From Dipteris shenzhenensis (Eukaryota; Polypodiophyta; Polypodiopsida; Gleicheniales), in the NCBI GenBank assembly GCA_047967505.1, contig CM106538.1: 64,000 nt of DNA, one strand, 5' to 3'. Positions 43,128 through 53,530 of this stretch are shown in pieces. A program made the translations under genes and the position numbers. Position 1 is the first letter of the stretch. Each line of letters begins with the position of its first letter. Under the pieces are notes generated by a model. The model was not told the origin of the DNA, ran no database searches, and saw nothing but the letters and a program-made list of their open reading frames with translations.

Positions 43128-44407
43128 TTTCAAAAGAAAGATGGTTGAATTATATTACTTCCAGCATATACAACTTGTTCAACTAAAAAAAATGAACAAA
43201 AGGAACTGAGACAAAAAGAAAAGCAAATCATACATCAGTTATATAGTGAGAGTCTATGGACTTGGCTTTAAAGTCTCTGATCAAAGCCTTGCTATCCCGA
43301 AAAACAACCCATTTTCCTTCTTTTTTGGCTGCCTTTACCTCTGCAAGCTTCAAGGTCTTAGTCTTAAGTTGAGCTTTTGTGAGTTCCTCTACCATCCACA
43401 ATTTTTATCCTTTTAGCTTATTTGATTGTCTGACAATGTGAGTTCTCTCAGCTTTTGAATCGAAGTTAAGGATTGCATGTGCTCGTGCTTTTCCAATATT
43501 AAACTCTAAGTCTTCCCATTCAACTCTTGGTAAACCTTTGCTGATTTTCCCACAAGTCTCTTCAAAAGAGTCTTCCGCTATGTACCAATTGTCTAGTAAA
43601 ACTCTGATCCTAAGGATTCATGAGTTGCACAATCTATCAACTTGCTCTTTAACTTCCTTCTATTGTCGAGTAGATGTCTGTGTGTCTAAGGAGCTCTTTA
43701 CTTATCCTTTGATCTTCTCTTGGATTTCTCCCTTAATCTTCTCATGCATCTCTTCCATTTGACTAAAGACAGCTTCATCATTTAGAGCTACAATGGGACC
43801 TACCTTTTCTAGTTTGCCCTCATCCACTTTTACTCTCTCTTCAAGCTCCTGGAACTTGTGCTTCAGCTCATTGTTCTCCTTTTTGAGAAGGATAACTTGC
43901 TGTTCTAGAAGAAGAATGACCTCATTTTTCCTAGTGTTAAGAAAAGGAGAAGCTACGATTGCAGCATATGAAGGCTACTTCTCTTGTTTCTTGTCCCCCA
44001 TAAAAGAAAAATAGTCTACCAGTACCCCCTTTGCTTGCGACTTTCACCACGGCCAAACGATAACGATTCTGGATTTGTCCCAGAAGACAAGAATATATCT
44101 TATCTTCCAAATAATAAACTTTCTTTTTCCTTTGAAGTGATCTGAGCAAACCTCAAAAATTTATGGTCGATTCTTTGACTGTGTGAAAACCAATCTGGAG
44201 TAACATAAACTTTGACCTAGAGGAGAATGGCGACCTGAGGGGAGCCTCCTAGAGATCAAATTGAGTGAGGTCGACTTGCAAAGAACTCCAAGCTGAGATC
44301 TACCCCCTACGCTGGGCCATAGAGTTCATCCCATCCAGGAGTGGGGAGAAAGCAATGGAGAGGAGAGGAGAGGAGAGCAGAGGAGAGTAGATTTTATCCC
44401 TTCAACA
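43128..44407 (-). mobile_element. Compact non-LTR retroposon with 15-bp candidate TSD
   Basis: ATTATTTTCTTTCTT occurs at 43113-43127 and again at 44408-44422. On the minus strand the interval runs from a leader (44407) through one ORF (44001-43228) and about 100 bases of 3' DNA to a short A-rich end directly before the second copy of the repeat. This is the arrangement left by target-primed reverse transcription. The repeat is low in complexity, which weakens the case. No reverse transcriptase is present, so the element would have depended on enzymes from elsewhere. Confidence 0.6.
43228..44001 (-). pseudogene. L1-ORF1p-like protein: coiled coil, RRM-like and C-terminal domain
   Basis: One uninterrupted phase of 258 codons with five in-frame stops and no frameshift. 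From ATG at 44001 it reads MGDKKQEK, a stop, then SYAAIVAS. A coiled coil follows at about residues 30-65 (EQQVILLKKENNELKHKFQE). The second half has ILRIRVLLDNWYIAEDSFEE, then KARAHAILNFDSKAERTHIV, then KLKG, a stop, KLWMVEELTKAQ, and KKEGKWVVFRDSKALIRDF. This order of coiled coil, RRM-like strand pattern and a basic C-terminal helix-strand module is that of the L1 ORF1 RNA chaperone (Transposase_22 family). Plant L1 ORF1 proteins usually have DUF4283 and a knuckle instead. Assignment is by pattern, not by search. Confidence 0.55.
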
Positions 44408-44422
44408 ATTATTTTCTTTCTT

Positions 44423-46085
44423 GAAATTGCATGTAAGTAAAATAGAGATTGCAAAGACAAATGCATAATTTTTGTTTTTCCAAATTACACGTACAAATTT
44501 TGGAGATTGCAATGACAAAGACATAGGCTACAAATTATCTGACAAGAATAACATGACTACATTCATAGGAACAATATACAAGATTCAGAACCCTCACATC
44601 TCTAGATCACCCAAGGCAAAATACACATGCCAACCCTAACTATCACGGCATAAAACTCAAACCAACCCTAAGTCTCCTTAGATTGCCTAAGGTATACAAT
44701 AAATTGCATACCTTTTGTGGTCATACTAACCCTGCTCCTATGGATGGCAACCAACCGAAAATTAGCACGATGAGGTCTACCAAGTAGGCCTCAGTTGCAT
44801 GATATAAGGAAAGCATGGCATATGCCTCTATACACCAAGGGGGCCTTCACGATCCCTCACTTGTACCACCTAGACATATGTCTATTGTTCAGGTCTTGCA
44901 TGATTGCATGTACAACTTTGGCAAAGCCCACTTCGGGATTAGGAGATTGATAGATTTCTCATAGTTGTGGATGTCCCAAAGTGCCATAGTTCCCAATTTG
45001 AATCTGGGCACATGGGAGGTGGAGAGCTCTTAAAACAATGAAATGAAAATGAGACCCCATTCCTTTATATAGGGCCAAAAACACTAATTTTTAAAATTAC
45101 TTGTTTTCAACCCTAAACTCTAAAAACATAAAGTTGACTCAACCTTGAACTAAAAACTTATAATTAACATGCATGAACTCATATTTTTCCTTTATATTAC
45201 AATTCATAGCCTCTATACAGTGACTTTACTCCTGATCACATAACTAAAATTAAAAATAAAATTTGAAACTTATGCATTGGAAGAGTCCACACCATCAATT
45301 TCATTTGACTCCACCCATATGCACCCTTCTCTATGATAGCTTGCATGCCTCCTTGCATGATATGTCGAAGTATATACTGTTCTTCTACATTTAATGATGA
45401 AATCATGCAATGCGTGGGACACTAATGACTCTTTGAATGCTAGTGTTGTAGCTGCTCTTATTTTGATATGCATGTATCATCATTGAACCAATTGAACCAT
45501 CAGGCTCAACTTAGTTCGACCAGCCCCATGTTGTGTTGCCCTATTATATGACAAATGCTTGTCAATGCAATCTTTTGAGTGGACCATACTACAATGCTTC
45601 CATGGTACCATGCCATGTATGGTGCATAAGCATATAAAATATGCTGCCTAATAGGAAATATAAATTCGTAAGTATGGTACCATTCAATAATATGTAAACC
45701 TCAATAAATTAGAGATTACCATGTATTTTGTGAAATAATTCTTTCCCTAATTCCATAGTCTAGCTAAAGCCATTATAGCATTGATCAAACACTCTACATT
45801 ATCATCTTTGAAAATTTCCTTTTGTAGTAGAGGTACCAAGCTATCAAGAGCTAACCAAACTCAATCCTTTTCCAACCTCTTTCCCCCCCTTCCTCATCTT
45901 TCACAGTAGGCTTAAAGACTTCACACCACCAAAGCTTGGCTTGCATGGAAAATTTCCTATTTTTCTAGATCTTTTCTCATCTTTTGTAATCTTTACTTGC
46001 CCAAAGTGTAGTCCCATCATGAAAGAACATTTTCAATTCTTACTATCATCCTCTCATTTTCTTATTGGGGCTTCAAGTTATATGC
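44423..46085. other. Non-coding DNA left of copia-C2, no gene seen
   Basis: AT-rich, without recognisable motifs. The last five bases before the C2 LTR are the TSD ATTAA (46086-46090). Confidence 0.5.
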
Positions 46086-46090
46086 ATTAA

Positions 46091-46260
46091 TGTGGGGGTT
46101 AAAGGTCACTGTGCCTTTACCCCGATTATGTACAATACTCAAACACACATATAAATAAATGAAAAAGAAGATTAGGGTGTTCTGCACCCACCAAAACATG
46201 TGTGGCTCTCTATTTCTCTCTCTCCCTCTTTCATTCTTGCTTCTGTTGAGAGCACTCTCA
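46091..46260 (+). mobile_element. 5' LTR of copia-C2
   Basis: TGTGGGGGTTAAAGGTCACT to GAGAGCACTCTCA, 170 bp, pairing with 49980-50149. Confidence 0.95.
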
Positions 46261-46262
46261 AC

Positions 46263-46274
46263 TGGTATCAGAGC
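46263..46274 (+). other. PBS of copia-C2, initiator-Met tRNA type
   Basis: TGGTATCAGAGC, exact, two bases after the LTR end. Confidence 0.95.
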
Positions 46275-47725
46275 CCAGGTGATCTAGCTGAGCGTGCGTG
46301 AATGCCTGGAAGCCCAGCAGCCTTGTGGGAGGAAGGAGAAGCTCTATGGGAAGCTTTGTGGGTGATTTTACTTGCATCTGAGTGCGCAGAGACCTTGAAG
46401 GAACCTTTGGAAAAGTCACTTTGGTTTTGCGAAGTGGTTTTGGGAGCCTGTTAAGTGTTTTCAAAGAAAAAGTCATTTTTAAAGCTTTTCCCTGTTCCGT
46501 TCGACAACAGAGACTCCAAATTGACTTATAGAGGCAACTATTGCTTGCTTTTGGTATCCACTTCACTTCAGGATCTTGGAAACACCTTTATTCTTGAATC
46601 TTGGATCATTTCATTGGATTTCTGACTCATTGTGTTAGTTTCTACGTTTTTCTGCCCGGGTGTTGGAACTCAAGTTTGGAGCAACCATTTGCAGATATGT
46701 TAGTTCTGGTGGACTCAGGAGGTCCTAAAACTTCTATGTTACTCATCATTCGCACTCCGGTGGAGTTTAAAAATAGTTCTGTTTCCAAAAATGTTTTTCA
46801 GTCCGTGTGTTGGACCTAGTGATTGAGACCACGGTTTCTAAAACTGTTTGTCGCATTGTGTTTTGGATGCCCAAAAACCCCTACCTGTCAGTTCTTGCAT
46901 GATTTGGTGGAGTATTTTTAGAGTTATAGATCTCTGTGTATTGGATTTCGTCTCTCTATTATGCATTTTTCATTCTAATGTTTTGAAACCTTAGATTTAT
47001 GCCACATGCCAGTGGATAAGTGTTGACTCCCATTTTCCACTCATCGGTTGGGATTTTGGAGTTCCGACAAAAGAGAGATGTTTGCAAATTTTTTGCTGAG
47101 TCCGATTATGCAATGGCACCCATATTTTGAGGCATCTCAGGTTCTGTTTTCAGTAGCGGTCATTGCCGTGGGACCATGATTTCTTGAGCATACCTAATGC
47201 AGATCACTCTGGTTACAGTTTCATCCATGTGCGCTCATTTGTGTTGTGCATTGGGTTGCAGTGGATGATTTATAGTCCATTTGGATGCATTGCGACCCTT
47301 ATTGGAGGCGTTGATAGGCCCAGATTGCCTTGTGGGATGCTATTTTTTATGGACGCTTTGCACATGGATGCTATTTTATGCTGAGGGACAGCTTTGACAC
47401 ATTGTAGGTGATGCACTGATAGTGTTATGCTCTCTTGGATGAGATATTGGTAATGCATATGCCCATGGATGGTGTTTATGCTTGAGCCATTTGGCACTTA
47501 TTGGCATTTTGGATTGCCATAGCAGTTGACATTTTCTTTTGGGCTAGATTTGCACATATGGATGCATAGTACGTGCACATGAGTCAGCTGTATCTTTTGA
47601 TGCTTTGAGCTTTGAGTTTTAGTGATATTTCACTCTATTGTGGCATACACATTTGGGTGCACCTAGTATTTGGTGTGATTCTCTCTTGCAGGCACTAGCA
47701 TTTGGGATTTTGCTTTATTTGCATC
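46275..47725 (+). other. Long leader of copia-C2
   Basis: About 1.45 kb between PBS and gag, unusually long beside the 170-bp LTRs. It is homologous to 37005-37692 of copia-C1 from about 47019 on (CACTCATCGGTTG, GAGTCCGATTATG, CATATTTTGA.GCATCTCAGG). It contains no coding domain. Confidence 0.75.
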
Positions 47726-48649
47726 ATGGCATCCTCTTCCATGCCTGAAAAGGAGTTTTTTCAACATTAAAAAGTTTGATGGGACAAACATTTCTTTGCG
47801 GAAAGAACAGATAAGGGATGTGCTTATTCAAAAGAAGCAGATTAAACCCTTAGCAGGGATTGAAGCTAAGCCTGCAAATATGTTTGAGGATGATTGGAAT
47901 GAGTTGGATGCATTAGCAAAGTCTACTATTAGACGTCATCTTGTAGAGAGTTTATTTCACAGTAGTAAATGAGCAGACTACCAAAGATATTGTGGAAGAA
48001 ACTGTGTGCCACTTATGAGAAGGAAACTGCCTCTAATAAAGTTTACCTCGTGAAGAGGTTGTTTGAGCTATAGATGAAGGAAGGGGTCTCCATTGCTTCT
48101 CACTTAAGTGAATTCAATATTATTTTCAGCCAGCTTCAGGCTCAAAAAATGAATTTTGATGCGGAGACCAAGGCAATATTTCTCTTATGTTCATTGCCAT
48201 CCTCATGGGATACCTTTCGTACAGCTGTCAATAACTCTGCACCTAGTGGAGTACTGAAATTTGATGATGTTGTGGGTAGCTTGTTGGCCAAGGAGATTAG
48301 ACGGAAGTCTATGGATGGCAACAAGCAGGATGTAGCCTTAAATGTGCAAAGGGGCAGATCACAATTCAGGGGGAAGTCCCAAGAAAGAGGGAAGTCTCGT
48401 AGCAAATCCACGGCACGGAACATTGAGTGTTACCACTATCGCAAGAAGGGCCATATGAAAAAGGATTGCTACAAGCTGAAAAGAGAGCAAAAGGATAAGA
48501 AAAAGAATGCAAATTGGGGTGCAAATAAGAAGGAAGAGAGTCCAAGGGAGGACAAAGGAAAAGTGAAGATCGAGGAGATCAATGCACCGTCACACATGAT
48601 AATGACAATGACATTCTCTTCATGTCTAGTTTATCTGCAGAGTTGCTGA
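47726..48649 (+). pseudogene. gag: Copia-C2 gag
   Basis: MASSSMPEKEFF opens at 47726, followed after a shift by IKKFDGTNISLRKEQIRDVL and ELDALAKSTIRRHLVES. The frame 48074-48649 is long and clean: MKEGVSIASHLSEFNIIFSQ, LCSLPSSWDTFRTAVNNSAP, then the basic region GRSQFRGKSQERGKSRSKS. The knuckle CYHYRKKGHMKKDC has Tyr for the second Cys. The end is truncated at the deletion junction. Confidence 0.9.
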
Positions 48650-49926
48650 CCACACTTAGATGCATGCTTGGACTAGTGGCAGCAGAAGATATGGAGCTTA
48701 TGCAGATGGATGTCAAGACAGCTTTCTTGCATTGGGATCTACATGAGGAAATTTACATGGTGCAGCCGGAAGGCTTTGAAGAAAAGGGCAAAGAGCATTT
48801 AGTTCACAAGCTGAAGAAGAGTCTCTATGGTCTTAAGCAAGTGCCTAGAGAATGGTATCAGAAGTTTGATGCTTTCATTCGGTCCCAGGGTTTTAGAAGG
48901 AGTGAAATTGATCACTACCTCTACACTAAAAGGGCTAAGGATAATAGCTTAATAATACTGGCACTATATGTGGATGATATGCTATTGGCTAGCAAGAATA
49001 CTTATGAGCTAGATGCATTAAAGGCCAAGTTGCATGAGGCCTTTGATATGAAGGGTTTGGGACTTGCAGGTCATATTCTTGGTATGCGCATCACGCGTGA
49101 ACGGAGTAGGAAACTCCTTTGGCTTTCACAGAAGGAGTATGTTACAAAAGTATTGCAACGTTTCAATATGGAGCGGGAGAAGGTAGTGAGTACTCCATTG
49201 CCTCCATATGTGAAACTGAGTCATACAGATAGTCCCAAATCAAATGAGGAGAGGGCCATGATGGCCAAGGTTCCTTATGCATTAGCGGTTGGGAGTCTTG
49301 TGTATGCTATGATAGCTACTAGACCAGACATTGCATTTGCAATGGGAGTTGTTAGTTGGTATATGGCTAATCTAGGAAAGAGGCATTGGGAGGCAGTTAA
49401 GTGCATCATGAGGTACATGAAGGGTACCAAGGAGATGTGCATCTGCTTTGGTAGAGGAGACATGCGTGTACTTGGGTACATAGATTCAGACTATGCAGGG
49501 CATGTGGATAGTAGGAGATCCACTTCTGGTTATGTGTTCACCTTTGCAGGTGGTGCAGTGTTGTGGATGTCTCGTGCATAGAAGTGTGTTGCTCTGTCTA
49601 CCACAGAGGCTGAGTATGTTGTAGCCATAGAGGGTTGCAAGGAGGCTATATGGCTTGATTGGCTAGTGGGAGATTTGGGGATTCATACAGGTGTACCGAC
49701 ATTACATAGTGATTCCATGACTGCTATTCAACTAGCACGAAATCCGGTCTTTCATGCAAAGACCAAACACATTGAGGTCAGGTACCATTTCATCAGGGAG
49801 GTACTTGAGGACAAGCGCATAGAGCTTGTCAAGGTTCATACAGATGATAACCCTGTAGATATGCTGACGAAGAGTCTACCTAGTCAGCAGTTTGAGTATT
49901 GTTGTGTATTGATGGGCATTGGATAG
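48622..49926 (+). pseudogene. pol: Copia-C2 reverse transcriptase and RNase H
   Basis: One frame with a single TAG near 49579 (fits CAG to TAG). It begins at the deletion junction, then TLRCMLGLVAAEDMELMQMD, then VKTAFLHWDLHEEIYMVQPE, SLYGLKQVPREWYQKFDAF, LYVDDMLLASKNT (catalytic), [75 protein letters not shown] and VDMLTKSLPSQQFEY. The N-terminal RT part is missing, so it cannot work as is. It is out of frame with gag. Confidence 0.94.
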
Positions 49927-49968
49927 TATGCTCCCTGGTTGTTCTCCCTTAAAGGCACATTGTTCTTT

Positions 49969-49978
49969 AAGTGGGAGG
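49969..49978 (+). other. Polypurine tract of copia-C2
   Basis: AAGTGGGAGG just before the 3' LTR. Confidence 0.75.
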
Positions 49979-49979
49979 T

Positions 49980-50149
49980 TGTGGGGATTAAAGGTCACTG
50001 TGCCTTTACCCCGGTTATGTACAATACTCAAACACATATATAAATGAATGAAAAAGAAGATTAGGGTGTTCTACACCCACCAAAATGTGTGTGGCTCTCT
50101 GTTTCTCTCTCTCCCTCTTTTGTTCTTGCTTTCGTTGAGAGCACTCTCA
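49980..50149 (+). mobile_element. 3' LTR of copia-C2
   Basis: TGTGGGGATTAAAGGTCACT to GAGAGCACTCTCA, 170 bp, followed by ATTAA. Confidence 0.95.
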
Positions 50150-50154
50150 ATTAA

Positions 50155-52255
50155 CAATGTATAGGTGCACTAGCTTTTCACTGATTATGACATTATCATG
50201 AAGGGTGAAAAGCTATACTCTCTTAAAAGAGTAATTTCAAGAATTGGGTTCCAAGATGGATCTTTCCCTTAGAACATCATGATCTAGTGCCTTAGTTTAA
50301 TCAAGCTTTGCATGTTCAAAAGCCCATTGCTTTTGGTTCTTCTTACCTACATGCAATGCTCATGTAATGGTACTCTCTTTTACATGCACAATGGGAAAGG
50401 ATGGCTTGTATTTGATCCATGTGCCACGTTAAATATACATTTAATAGTCTTGAGGTTAGCCAAATCAAAATTCAAATTTCCATGTCACCTCAAATGTAGC
50501 CATGAATCTCAAACCTCCTATTCTGATTGTGCAGTAAACTTTCTTGCATCATGAAGCTCAAATTGAAGGTCCGGTATTCTATTCATCAATGTCAAACTCA
50601 CTCTTTTTAATTTTTGGCCTTTGGCCACCTCACTTTCATTAAGCTTTATTATAATGTTTAGTTAACCATTGCATTCTGCCACAAGTGAGCCACAAGTATA
50701 TAATAAAACTTCACCATTTTCTATAAAACTCTTTGAGCATCCATCACAAAGTTTTTGTTGACTTTGAGTTTTAGCTCTTTCGACTCCCCAACCTTCCCTT
50801 TCAGAGTTAGTGTACTATGTACATGCTGAGGCTCACCAAATAAATCAAGTATACCCAAATTGAGAACATGCCGTACCTTATCTACAAGAGTTGCTTTTGG
50901 AAGTAAGGCTTTAACTTTTGTTCACATAGAAAGACATGCTTTTTTAAAGCTCTTAAATATAAAGAAAGGAAGGAATTTAAAAATACAATTGGAGCAAGCA
51001 AAATTCAAAACGCACTCAAAAATGAGGGAGAAGGAAGAGAACTGAGAGAGAATGAGAGAAGTGGTAATTGGATCAAAGGATTTGGTTTCAAAACAAATGG
51101 TGCAATTTGTTTAAGAAAAAAAGTTTTTCGATTTAGTTACACTTCAAAAATATGATGGGAGAGTTGCAGTAACAAGTGGGAGGTCTACATCAAGCTTTGA
51201 TCCATTATATAAAGAAATAGGAAAGTCAAGCCAATTTCAATATTCTTTTGCCCGCCACTAGCCAATATTTTACTCAATTTTATTGACCTTATCCTTCCAT
51301 GTCATCAGTCCCATGGCTCTCTTATAGAGCCCCTTTTTGAGTCCAAAATTTTTGTAATGTTTGGCTACTAACCCAGAAATGACTCCTCAGACTGACTTGC
51401 ACATAGGAGGGCTTTTTGTGTTTTGGTTTTGCGAGTGTTATACAAAGATGAGCCGATAAGGTATTTTGTAAGCTTCTGATATTCCCTTCTATCTAGGTTT
51501 GTACTTTTTCCATCAGGACTTTCAATGATCATAGCATTAAAGTTGGTCATCTCGTGTCTATATTGTAGGTCGATTATGGTATAAAAGGTGGTATTAGGTA
51601 GGTGTTACAATAATGTTAATTTGTTGGATTCAAGTTTGTGTTAATTTGGTTACTAACTTGCGACGCAAGTTATGGAACCTTTAGAAATGTTTTGATTGTT
51701 ATGCTCTTGCTTGGAGGAGAGCCACCATATTTTGTAAGCCACCATAAATTTTATAAGTATCTTTCCAAGAATAAGGCATGTCCTCTTTCATAATGGTTGG
51801 GTAGTGTGAGCTACTATGGTAGGCTAGGGTGGGTTGTCCCTAAATGTCAATTTGTGCATGTGCTCGCACGCATGCACACACACACACACACACAATTTTT
51901 TGGGTATATTGGGGTAATTTTAACCCCACTCTAGCAACAACAAAAAAGCTTTTGCAATTTGTCAATGTCGATATAACCATTGAAAATGGTGTGGATTTTT
52001 ACTAACAATAGAGTCGATACAAACATCAGCTTATGAACATATCAATGCTTATATGAATAGTTATATAAATGGTTATTATGATGCTTCCTTGGTTATTTCA
52101 ATGCTTTTCCTCTTTTGCCAAAATGTTTTTTTTGTTATTTTCATCAAAATAACCATCCCTAATAGTGTAAATGGTAGTAGTGATCCTTACTAACAATGGG
52201 ATGGTCGTGACCTATAGTAGCTTACTTGGAGGACTAATTGTGACAATTTGGTTGT
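50155..52255. other. Non-coding DNA right of copia-C2, no gene seen
   Basis: AT-rich DNA with a (CA)n tract at about 51877-51893. Short frames carry no motif. Confidence 0.5.
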
Positions 52256-52415
52256 TAGTAAAGATCCATAAGTCCATAGTGGTCTAAGGGTTTTATTATT
52301 ACCATGTGGTTGTAATGTGAAGCGCTTGGACCTCCACACGCTTCTTTTTTGTCAGTAAAGATCCACAAGCCCATAGAGGTCTAAGGCTTCATTCACACCA
52401 CGTGGTCATAATGTT
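52256..52415. repeat. Two-copy tandem duplication, unit about 100 bp
   Basis: GTAAAGATCCATAAGTCCAT with GGTCTAAGG and ACCATGTGGTTGTAATGT (52257-52320) recurs as GTAAAGATCCACAAGCCCAT with GGTCTAAGG and ACCACGTGGTCATAATGT (52355-52415). Confidence 0.8.
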
Positions 52416-52699
52416 CCTAGTTTGAGGGCTCAATAAGAAGGACATCACTTTGTAAGCTTAGAAGAGTTCTTCGTGTTAAGATTTTAAACTTCCACAAGCA
52501 AATTCATGGAAAATTCAACAACTTACAAGCAAGCAAGGCACCTCTATGGGGAGGTTAACACCCAAAGAGTACCTAGGAAACTTTGTGAGAGCGAGTTGAC
52601 CAAGGTCATGACATTGGAAACCAATTTCCAATACATCGGAAACCAATTTCCTGCAATACCGGGCTTAAGTTTACAAAAGAAGGAATTAGATTTCTTTTA

Positions 52700-53530
52700 A
52701 TTTATGTATTGTTTCGAGGGTTACGTATGGGCCATGGCCAAAGCGCCATCTAGCTTTCTCGTGCAAGCGACCTGCGGTAAAAGTTTGGTAGCTGTGGGAA
52801 GTTGGAATGGGAGGGGTCAGGACCTTGCCGGACCACGCCGGTTAGCGTTGAATAAAGACAGAAAAAGCATCACGAGGCATTGGGATGGGGGCTGCGTTAT
52901 CCTCAGCAGCGCATTAAGGGCTGCAAGAACGAGGGCGGCTGCATGTGGGCAAAAAATCGCCGCCGGACGGAAGGAGCACGCTGCACACGGAAAAGCCCAG
53001 CCCGTTTGGAATTTCGGATGCCCTCTCGGCCCTCGGGCTCGGGGCCCCGCTGACCAAAGTCAGGGCGGCTGTTGGTGGCAAAGAAACGGCGGGAACGAAT
53101 ATGAAGCTCAAACGCGGGGATCTGTGGTCATGAATGGCGTCAATCTGAGCGTGTGGCTTGGGAAGAGATAACACCTGGCCTGAATACTCCTGCATAAAGA
53201 TCAAATCACGACGAACCCATGCAGGAAAGAACAGGAGGCTACAATCTTTTACAGCATCGTTGGCGATAAACAGAGAGTCAGAATAGGATTCTGATTGCAA
53301 TCCGGTAAGAGAGAGTTAAGATGCTGACTCGTGAAACGATTTCTTGGACGGCCGGCTACGAACTTACGAAATCGCACTGATCAGAAGATAACGGAGACGA
53401 TTCCACGAGATGTTTTGGACTTTACGTATCTTAGTATATAAGAAATCGAGCTTTCTTTAGCCAACTTGACATTTTCTGAGCCGCGCTCACTTTGAATGCT
53501 ATTCTCTAACGATTTCGCCAAATCTTTGTT
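52700..53530. other. CpG-rich island in an otherwise CpG-poor region
   Basis: CpG dinucleotides and G+C are far denser here than in the kilobases on either side (GGCGGCTGC, CGCCGCCGGACGG, CTCGGGCTCGGGGCC, GAAACGGCGGGAACG). Open frames occur on both strands (52704-53171 plus, 155 codons, Arg/Gly/Ala-rich; 52914-53300 minus, 128 codons), neither with a motif I recognise. A TATA-like sequence AGTATATAAG lies at 53433-53442 on the plus strand. It may be a host promoter or first exon, or DNA of other origin. No function can be assigned. Confidence 0.6.

Larger units (their letters stand above)
46091..50149 (+). mobile_element. Copia-C2, internally deleted copia element with TSD ATTAA
   Basis: LTRs of 170 bp each (46091-46260 and 49980-50149), TSD ATTAA at 46086-46090 and 50150-50154, PBS at 46263. 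Gag (47726-48640) is joined directly to the middle of RT at about 48642; protease, integrase and the start of RT are absent. The rest of RT and RNase H are well preserved. It is a deletion derivative of the family represented by copia-C1. Confidence 0.96.

Noticed and set aside
52914-53300. 128-codon minus-strand frame in the CpG-rich island as a gene
   Set aside because: It overlaps an equally long frame on the other strand. GC-rich DNA gives long frames by chance, and no motif is visible.
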